Assembly (NCBI RefSeq): GCF_000208745.1 | Contig: NC_030858.1 | Span: forward strand, 29,177,367 to 29,241,366 | DNA: 64,000 nt | Direction: 5' to 3' | From: Theobroma cacao | Taxonomy: Eukaryota; Streptophyta; Magnoliopsida; Malvales; Malvaceae | Shown: positions 42,795 through 64,000 of the stretch, piece after piece | Position numbering within the stretch: the stretch's first letter is position 1 | Layout of the letters: every line of letters begins with the position of its first letter | The notes under the pieces: generated by a model | Told to the model about the DNA's origin: nothing | Database searches by the model: none | Seen by the model: the letters and a program-made list of their open reading frames with translations, nothing else | Program-made: the position numbers and the translations under genes

Positions 42795-43680
42795 CTATAG
42801 CTTAGACTTGAAAGAATTAAATTTACATTTTACCATTTCAAGCTTGTTCAAGAATTCTAATGCCGATAGGTGTTGATTGCCCACTACTTCCGATATAAGT
42901 TTTTCACAATTTATATCATTCAACCAAGCTGCTTCCAAACAAAATCTTCTTTGCCATCTAATTGTTCTTTGACTAAACAAGTCAATCTTTAAAACAAAAT
43001 AGTCTGAAACTCCCAAAGCTTTAGTGTGAACAACATGCTGTGGATACATATTTCTCCAAGACATGGAAGCCAAAGCTCTATCAAGCCTGCATCTAATTGT
43101 TTCATCGCCCTCTCCATTATTCCACCACATAAATAAAGGACCTCTGAACCCCAAATCTAGAAAACCACACTCACTACTAGCCTCCCTAAACTCCCTCATC
43201 CTTAATTCACTTCGTTCCACTTCTCTGTCTTTCTCACTAGTAAAGAAAATTTCGTTAAAATCGCCAAAACACAACCATGGTAGTTGAGATTTCTCCTTAA
43301 GTTTTCCAAGTAGATCCCAACCTATACGTTTATCTGTCGATTGTGGGTACCCATAAAAACTTGTTAATCTCTTCTTCTGTCTTCTAAGAATTATTTCTAC
43401 ATCAATATGGTTAAGGGAAAAAGTTTTAATTTCTAACAATACTTCCTTTCTCCATAATAAAGCAAGACCACCACCCCTACCAATACCCGTTACGTCAACA
43501 GTCAAACAACAATCCATACCCAACAATACTCTCGAACGTTCTATTTCACTAGTATACTTTCTTGTTTCCATTAAGAAAACTACCTCGGGTTTTATTCTCC
43601 TCAAATATTTGAGAAGTTCTTGAATTGTTCGAGTCCTCAACAATTCCAGTTCATAATCCCCATTTATCTAAGTGGCGCTA
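42795..43680 (-). pseudogene. LINE apurinic/apyrimidinic-type endonuclease
   Basis: A 282-codon minus-strand frame holds PEVVFLMETRKY (catalytic Glu), GRGGGLALLWR, PWLCFGDFNEI (Asp/Asn), RLDRALAS and GVSDYFVLKI. It is the target-nicking nuclease of L1-type LINEs. The final motif is normally SDH; here His is replaced by Tyr, which should abolish nuclease activity even though the frame is open. Confidence 0.9.
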
Positions 43681-44187
43681 GCCGCCAGGACCATCGTGCA
43701 CCGCTAGTTCAACTTGAAATTCACCGCAGTTCTTATTCTTTTTCCCATTAACCTTTATTTTTATGTTCTAATCCTTCAGTTTTCTCTTTAAATTTCTCCT
43801 CACAACTAGTTTACAATTTGGTCTAGGACCATCTGGCACCTCAACATCAACCAACACACCTTTCTCACCATTCAAATCTGCATATTCCTTTGGATCCACT
43901 CGATTCAATACAAAGGGCTTTTCGGGGTTTACTGTTGGCAACTGTTCTCTACCTTCGACTGGCACCTATTCAACTTGCACCTGTTCTCTACTTTCATATG
44001 GCACGTAGTCACTTGTCTCTGGCATATTACCTCTTGCCACTGATTTTGAATCATCCATTCGTTCGATTCCATTCACATCATTCTGTTCATCACCCATACC
44101 TTAAGATTGAGCCTGCTTTAATATTTCACTAAGCGTGGCTGAAGTGAAATGACCCCCACTACCCTTTTTCTTTTTATGTCCCACCCC
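43681..44187 (-). pseudogene. LINE ORF1 C-terminal part and ORF1-ORF2 spacer
   Basis: Low-similarity, Pro/Arg/Lys-rich minus-strand frames (43965-43768 among them) as usual for the tail of plant L1 ORF1 proteins. Stops are present. Confidence 0.5.
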
Positions 44188-44991
44188 CTACGAGTGAACA
44201 TCCGAGTTCTTCCATTGGCTTTGTCCATGACCTTCGAATTTAATCTTCACTGCCTTTCTTCTTTGTGAGGCTATTAGAAAAGCCCCATATTGTTTTTGAA
44301 CCTCCGTACCATTCTCATCGAGGCATGGTTGGTTACAGCTCTGTTCTTGAATGCCACACCTAAAGCAAAACTTTGGCAGCCTCTCATAATGGAAGGAAAT
44401 CCACTTAATGTGACCATCATCCATGTGAATCATAATTCCTCTCTTTAAGGGCTTTGTTAAATCAATAAGGACCCTAATCCTCGTATACTTTCCTTTGAGA
44501 TCCCCACCGTCCCCATCCACAGTAATAAACCAGTCAGTTGTGTTGCCTATTACTTTTGCAGTTTCCCTCTCCATTAGTTTAATCGGAAGACCAATAACAT
44601 GTATCCAGAGTTCTTCATGCTTGAAGTTCACTTCCTTTGGTTCCATTGAGTCCATGTCAAACTCTTTCAACACCACTAGGTTTCGATCAAAGCAGCATGG
44701 TCTACCAGCTTTAATCCGATCAAAATCCTCCTTATCACTGAAGCTAAAGAAATATTTGTTTTCCCCTATTTCCTTCGCCGTTAGTTCTCCTTTAGTTATC
44801 CACAGGTTACCCAACATTTTTATCATTGCTTCCCTGTAAATCTTCTTCCCCTTCCACACTATTCCCAAAAGGCAATAATCGTTGCTATATTTTGATGAAC
44901 TTGAACCATTGTTGATACCGATTTGTAGTTGAGAATCGTCCGCCTTCGTTAACCTTAAATTCTCTAATCTCTTCCATTCAACACTCTTCAC
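44188..44991 (-). pseudogene. LINE ORF1 (DUF4283 and zinc knuckle)
   Basis: A 267-codon minus-strand frame contains a DUF4283 RNA-binding-type domain (YCLLGIVWKGKKIYREAM, KYFFSFSDKEDFDRI, ELWIHVIGLPIKLM) and a degenerate CCHC knuckle, LPKFCFRCGIQEQSC, in which the His is missing. Typical ORF1 proteins of plant L1s have an intact knuckle here. Upstream to about 45165 lies the LINE 5' untranslated region. Confidence 0.85.
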
Positions 44992-45165
44992 TACCCTCCT
45001 CTGTATAAAGTGATCCGAATTACTCGAATTGTTGCCAAAATCTTAAAATTAGACTTTAGCAGAGACCTTGCTTGAAACAAGATCCTACTCTCCAAAACCC
45101 TATTTTAGAGAGACACCTTTTATTTCGATTTATTTGAGGACATCTTACAAGTGAATCAAACTTCG

Positions 45166-45667
45166 ACTTATGCATTTTTCTATTCAAAGAATTAAATTCG
45201 AATCTCCTTCCTATTCTATTAAATCAAAAAGTTAAAAAGGAAAAAAACTTATCTATTGTTCTAGTTATAACTTAGTAAATGCTTTGTGCACTAGTATTAC
45301 CAATTATTATTGCAATGCCCTTTTGTAATCTCCTCTATTTGAGGAAGGATTGATCATTTTCTCATAGTGAGATAAAATAACACAACTATATGTAGTTGAT
45401 TTATGATAAAATAACAACTTTGCAACATTAAATTACAATGAGAATAGCAGAGAAATAAAGGGGATGTCCAAAGGCAGTGAAAATTAACTGCAATCATGCT
45501 TATTGATTTCTGATGTTTCTTCTCTAATCTTCTAGGTGATTGACAAGCCATTATGCTAATTGCTCAATAGCCGTGCTTGCAGGCACTGTTACACTCTTGG
45601 AGGAATTTCTTGGCATCCATTGCTAAAAAATGCTAATCATATTATAGCATATCGTTTGACGACAATG
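45166..45667 (-). other. 3' flank and probable 3' UTR of the ALDH3F1-like gene
   Basis: AT-rich, no frame of interest. The LINE 5' end lies about 0.5 kb from the ALDH stop codon. Confidence 0.5.
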
Positions 45668-59746
<14,079 letters not shown>

Positions 59747-60218
59747 GCTTTTACGAATTATACGTGCATCTTATTTCTGCTATGTATGATCTGCTATTCT
59801 ATTTATGCTTGTTGTGCAGCAAATCAGTGGAGCCTTCCTAACAGCCTACTTCCCACCAACTTACAGTTATTATGTGGGCTCAAATTTGTTAACTTGCCAG
59901 CCCTCTGTTATAGCGATACTGACCTGACATTCATTTTTCATCGAAATACAATTTTCAAAATTGGGATATATCCCGATAAAGAGAGTAGTACTGTATTGAT
60001 GGGGGCCGAGGCTCAAAAAATTTTTAAAATTTTTTATTTATTATATATTTTTAATCAGGGTTGGAGAGTCAGATATTTATGGGGACGTAGCTCTCAAAAT
60101 GTTTTAAAATTTTTATTTGTTATATATATTTTTAATATATCTCAAAAATTTTTTATAAAAATAATAAAATGACTCTACAAATCTTACTCAATTTTATCCT
60201 AATTCTTAAGTTTCTCTA

Positions 60219-60220
<2 letters not shown>
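59747..60220 (-). other. Upstream region of the ALDH3F1-like gene
   Basis: Promoter and 5' UTR presumably lie here. A partial duplication of AT-rich phrases (GGGG-CG-AGCTC-CAAAA-TTTTAAAATTTTT at about 60000 and 60080) is visible. I could not assign a TATA box with confidence. Confidence 0.4.

Positions 60221-60250
<30 letters not shown>
60221..60250 (+). repeat. (TC)n microsatellite
   Basis: Fifteen uninterrupted TC repeats. Confidence 0.98.
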
Positions 60251-60255
<5 letters not shown>

Positions 60256-62634
60256 TTTTTCTCCTCTATTTTGTTTTTTTATTTTTACTCTACTCTCTTT
60301 TATGTAACTTACCATTGAGATACATTTCATTTTTCAAAAAAAAATTATAAACTTATGAGCTTGGAAAAATATGACATAAACTACTCACCACCATTATGTG
60401 AAATTAAAAGAAGGTAAAGTTTTCTTTTATTTTCTTCTTTCTATTTAATTCTTTAACTATTTATTATTTAATTATTGTGTGAAATCCTGTATATGATTTT
60501 TAATTATTTATATTTTATACATTATAGTTTTATATTTAATATTTTTAAGTTTAAATAAAAATAAAATAAGAATATTTAGGATGTTGATGGTATTAATATT
60601 TTTTATGTTTGATTTAAATCTGAGTAAATTGAAAATAATTAACAAATTCTTTAAAAGAAAATATACAAATTGTCCAAATAATTACAAATATTTTAGTTGT
60701 TTATATTGAAAAAAATATTACTAGTCTTTTCAATATAGAGTCAATAATTTATGAATTTGAAACTAGAAAACATCATCTAGCACAATTTCCTAAATACTAT
60801 CGTAAATCTTTTTTTCTTATTTTTTTTTATTTACATGTTATATAAAATTATTGTCTATTTTGAATCTTTTGATTGTTAATTAAATTCAATGTATTAGTTT
60901 TAAAAATCATATAAAAATATAAAAATTAAAATTTGAAATATAAATAATTAAAATTCATAATATTAACTATAAATAATTCAATACTATACATTTTTGAAAT
61001 ATTTTTTAATAAACGTTAGTCAATGCAATTAGAATTATTTTTATTTATAAATTAGATAAATCTTATTAATATTTATAATAAAAATATTTGTAGTAGATGC
61101 AATTAGAATTGTTATTCAGAAATTGGATAAATCTTATCAATATTATAATGATGATTTAGAAATACAATGAAACATAGTTTGTTTTTGTGAATAAAAAAGT
61201 TTTTCAATATTCGTATATTTATATATAAAAATAAAATCAGTGATGTAGTTGTTGCCTGCAACCGTTAAATTATAAACCCCACACTTGACTTCTATTTTCA
61301 TTGCTAGGTTTGAAAATTACGTCCTTTGCCAATCAGATTTGTTAATATGAGTACATTCTTCGTGGATTAGTGAGCTCTTATCTCTGATTAAACAAACAAA
61401 TCATACTTAATCAATTTTTTTCTTCCCACTTGGGTTGCACATGCCACACCCTTGGTGCAATGCTACGTCCAACTGTTTCATCATTAATGGTTTCTGGCGG
61501 TTTTTAAATTCTATATCAGTAAAGCAATGTACTCTCGTTGCCCTGCCGCCTTGCCATTGCAGCGTACGATAGGGGGAAACCTCAGCAGATCTGTTAACTT
61601 CAGTACATTTAAGTGACGAGTCCTGATGCTGATACCCACCGACAGTTGAATATTTGAAATTATCTTGTTTATAATTTGAAAAACTACGATGAGAATTTCA
61701 AATTTATGTACAAGATTAGTTTATTTATAAAAATATCTATGCTTTTTCTTCGCACATAATTGACATGGATCTAAAATTTGTATGTAAATATGACACTTTT
61801 TTACCTAATTTATGCCTCGTAGTATATATATTTTTACGATTTATATTATTTATATATGTTAGAATTTCTACTTTAAATTTTATTCATTTATGAGAAGAGA
61901 TAAGTTTATTGTTTTTTTGTCATTATACTTAACCTTTTATGAAAGCTAATTTGAATATTACGATGGCATCTTGCTCGTTTATATTAAACGATCATCAAAT
62001 TATCTGTATTCTTGTCTTTTATTACGTTTGTAATTATTATAATTTTTCTTTTAAAGAATTGATAATGTCAAAGATAAAACTTTGGACTTCATTGTTACAT
62101 AAAATTAAAATAAGAAGTGAAGAAATAACCCCCAAGTACATAACACACGATGTAAGATGTAGGGATATTGGAACACTTAATTATATTCAGATCTAATAGT
62201 TCTGAAACATGAATCCACACACTTTGCTGTCCGTATAGCTATTTATGTTCAAGACTAGCTAGGATGTCTTAAGCATGAATAGAAATAATTTGTCATCCAT
62301 GCATAATGCTGTCCGAATTATTAGTTATCCCAATCCATGAGTAATCACACCTTGCAGCCAGTAAATATCTGCTGTCCAAATTTTATTTTATTTTATTTTT
62401 TGAGAGCAGCAAAATTAAGCATTCAGCACACGGAGGAACCACATTAAACTTTTAAAAGCGGCAGTAAGGAGAGGGCTCTTTCAAGTCACAAATTAAACAG
62501 ACACAAGAAAAGAAATACTCAACAAGGATTCTTTTTCTTTTTATTCACAAAGTCTCAACGTCACATAAAAGTTACTCTCAAGGCCATCGCATCACGAACC
62601 GCATGTATTATTCTGGCCACCAGGATCAGAGACT
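60251..62634. other. AT-rich intergenic DNA, no gene
   Basis: Only short frames in very AT-rich sequence, such as 61939-62196. No protein family, RNA gene or structured repeat recognised. 62590-62634 is the 3' UTR side of the SOD copy. Confidence 0.5.
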
Positions 62635-62999
62635 TCAGCCTTGCAGACCAATTATACCGCAACCTGCTCTGCCACCAGCATTTCCGGTGGTTTTGCTAAA
62701 GCTCATGGCCCCCTTTGCCAAGGTCATCAGCATCTGCATGGACAAAAACAGCTCTGCCAATAATGGAGTGTGGCCCAGTGAGAGGAATCTGTCTGTCAAT
62801 AATAGAGAAACTTGCACAGCCATCATCACCAACAGTAACATATCCTAGATCACCAGCATGGCCATTCTCATCTTCTGGGGCACCATGCTCTTTGCCAGCA
62901 GGATTAAATTGGGGCCCTGTTGACATGCAACCATTTGTTGTGTCCCCAAGGGCATGAACATGGAAGCCATGGTGCCCAGGCTTAAGACCAGAAATGTTC
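62635..62999 (-). pseudogene. Cytosolic Cu/Zn superoxide dismutase copy (CSD1-like), broken
   Basis: The minus strand encodes [19 protein letters not shown] through to GRAGCGIIGLQG and a stop at 62635, the C-terminal about 120 residues of a 152-residue plant cytosolic Cu/Zn-SOD. Copper ligands HVH and the later HAD, the zinc ligands KEHG and GHAGDLG, and the disulphide Cys in NGCMST and GCGII are present. The bridging His of the conserved GPHFNP is Gln (GPQFNP). One extra T at 62698-62700 shifts the frame within the GHELSKTT stretch. The internal introns normal for plant CSD genes are absent, yet a splice-acceptor-like TGTGTCTACAG stands right before the first residue. The first about 30 residues are missing. 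This is an inactive retrocopy or captured fragment. Confidence 0.85.
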
Positions 63000-63011
63000 C
63001 TGTAGACACAT

Positions 63012-63060
63012 AAATTAAAAAAAAAAATAAATAAAATAAAATAAATAAATAAATAAAAAT
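63012..63060 (+). repeat. AT-rich simple repeat (AAATA)n
   Basis: A-run followed by AAATA and AAAT units between the SOD copy and the GC-rich segment. It could be a degenerate poly(A)/target region. Confidence 0.85.
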
Positions 63061-63200
63061 CGGGATGGCTGGGCGTACGCCCAGCCATCCCGTCGCCGTC
63101 CCATCCCCCACCCACTACGCGGGATGGGGGGTTCTGGCCACCAACTCCAGGGGTGCCAGAACCCCCTCGCGGGGTTGTCCAAAAAATTGGACAACCCGGC
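63061..63200. repeat. Cluster of four hairpin-forming inverted repeats
   Basis: (1) A perfect 32-bp palindrome at 63061-63092, half-site CGGGATGGCTGGGCGT. (2) CCCATCCC at about 63101 pairs with GGGATGGG at about 63120. (3) GGGTTCTGGC at about 63128 pairs with GCCAGAACCC at about 63154. (4) GGTTGTCCAA (63173) pairs with TTGGACAACC (63187) around a 4-base loop. All are GC-rich and stable, and they sit in an otherwise AT-rich region. Confidence 0.9.
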
Positions 63201-63770
63201 TCTTTAAAAACCCTGCAAAAAAGAGAAACAAAGGAGAGCGAGTTAGCCACAACACGAAAAAACCAAAAAAATCATCAAGAGCGGTTAGCCACAGAAAAGA
63301 GAGAGAAAAGAACACAAAGAAAAACAAAGAGAAAAGGGTGAGATCTGAGAAGAGAGAGAGAGGCCGACGGAAATAGGGAAGAATCGTAGGCGAAGTGATT
63401 CGTCGGGTGAAAGAGAAAACCGAGAAAAGAGGGGAGGAGTCGGCGCCGGCGAAGGGAGAAGAAAAAATTTTTTAGAGAGAAGGGAGAGGGTGCGGTCTAG
63501 AGAGAGAAACAGAAATGAAAAAATGAATAAAAAAGGCTGAAAAAGGATTTTATAGCCAGAGGAAGCACGCCTAAACGGCGCCGTTTCAAGGAAGTGAAGG
63601 ATTCCAAGGGTCGACGCCTAAACGACGTCGTTTGAGGGAGTCTCTAGAGCCCAAAACGGCGCGTTTAGGAGAAGGCCAAGCGGACCAAGGAAGCAGGCCA
63701 GGCAGACCTCCGCGCAGCCCAGACCACTTGGGCCTTCCTTCCGGCCCAAGCAAGGTGAGGCCTAACCCAT
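63201..63770 (-). promoter_or_regulatory. GC-rich promoter/leader-like segment, probably transposon LTR
   Basis: On the minus strand: two 14-bp palindromes centred on CG (AAACGACGTCGTTT at about 63620 and AAACGGCGCCGTTT at about 63577), then CTATAAAATCC (about 63546-63556), then a CT-rich leader and an acceptor-like TTTTTTGCAGG (about 63215). This order resembles an LTR promoter with leader. It points toward the SOD copy. No coding gene is evident, and a second LTR copy is not in the window. Confidence 0.5.
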
Positions 63771-64000
63771 TTTTTTTGTAGATTTGGGCTCATTTAGTTT
63801 ATTTTATTTATTTGTTTAGTTTTAATAAAGATATGTAAATAATAAAAAATATTAATATTATAAAAATATTGGAAGGCTTGCAAAAATAAAATAAATAATA
63901 ATAATAGTAATTTATGATGCAAATATACATATTATATTATATTTTTAGATAAAAAAATAAAAAAAATAAAAAATAAAAAATATATAAAATAAAATAAAAA
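63771..64000. other. AT-rich end of window
   Basis: A-rich and TA-rich low-complexity DNA. No feature seen. Confidence 0.6.

Larger units (their letters stand above)
15464..45165 (-). mobile_element. L1-type LINE retrotransposon, split by three later insertions
   Basis: The pieces occur in consistent minus-strand order: 5' leader (about 45165-44992), ORF1 with DUF4283 and zinc knuckle (44991-44188), endonuclease (43643-42795), RT (42790-42377 continuing at 32132-31100), zinc-binding RVT domain (30760-30079), RNase H (28296-27492), 3' UTR (27490-27352 and 15548-15478) and poly(A), seen as a T-run at 15464-15477. Removing the insertions at 15549-27351, about 28297-30078 and 32133-42376 leaves about 5.7 kb, the normal size of a plant L1. 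The whole is broken by stops. A possible short target duplication (CTTATGC at 15452-15458 and 45167-45173) is weak. Confidence 0.8.

Noticed and set aside
15452..45173. CTTATGC as target duplication of the LINE
   Set aside because: Only seven bases, with mismatching neighbours; kept as a weak hint, not a feature.
62845..63111. Frames opposite or shifted to the SOD copy
   Set aside because: Shadows of the SOD reading and of the A/T-rich repeat.

Overview
The window is nuclear DNA of a flowering plant, most likely a eudicot tree or shrub. It is AT-rich, its genes carry spliced introns, and it holds plant-specific transposon lineages (Ty3/gypsy, SIRE-like Ty1/copia, L1-type LINE with RNase H, Mutator-like). 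I cannot name the species. Host genes are few: an ECA1/EC1-type secreted cysteine-rich protein gene (15056-15394, +) and a complete 10-exon ALDH3F1-type aldehyde dehydrogenase gene (59746 down to 45668, -). There are also remains of an autoinhibited Ca2+-ATPase gene (12.6-13.0 kb, +) and a broken Cu/Zn superoxide dismutase copy (62.6-63.0 kb, -). The rest is mobile DNA and its debris.

Layout. 1-5.4 kb: a decayed Ty3/gypsy element on the minus strand, its gag split by a 1.53-kb insertion. 5.4-11.9 kb: LTR-type and other non-coding repeats, including a block with repeated palindromes of the type ATCTATCGATAGAT. 12-15.4 kb: gene remnants and the intact EC1-like gene. 15.46-45.2 kb: one L1-type LINE on the minus strand, cut apart by three later insertions: an 11.8-kb Mutator-like element (15549-27342), a 1.8-kb smaller Mutator-like element (about 28297-30078) and a 10.2-kb SIRE-like copia element (32133-42376). 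Without them the LINE would be about 5.7 kb, and the EC1-like and ALDH genes would lie less than about 1 kb apart. 45.7-59.7 kb: the ALDH3F1-like gene, whose intron 2 swallowed a 10-kb copia element (48418-58383, target duplication AAGAG) that itself carries nested insertions. 59.8-62.6 kb: AT-rich intergenic DNA. 62.6-63.8 kb: the SOD pseudogene fused to a GC-rich, hairpin-rich segment that looks like a transposon promoter and leader.

The most unusual unit is the 11.8-kb Mutator-like element. It has degenerate terminal inverted repeats of about 115 bp and a perfect 9-bp target duplication (TAATATAAA). It carries a broken MURA-type transposase on the plus strand and, on the minus strand, a broken ULP/C48 SUMO-protease-like gene with a DUF1985 domain, the combination known from Kaonashi-type (KI) MULEs. 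Between and beside these lie four tandem arrays with different periods (31, 86, 55 and 208 bp) that all reuse one short core, GTGACACG or its complement CGTGTCAC with variants. The neighbouring small MULE has its own array, inverted about a centre, with a related CGTGAC core. I infer that these are transposon-family sites repeatedly amplified, possibly transposase-binding or regulatory sites.
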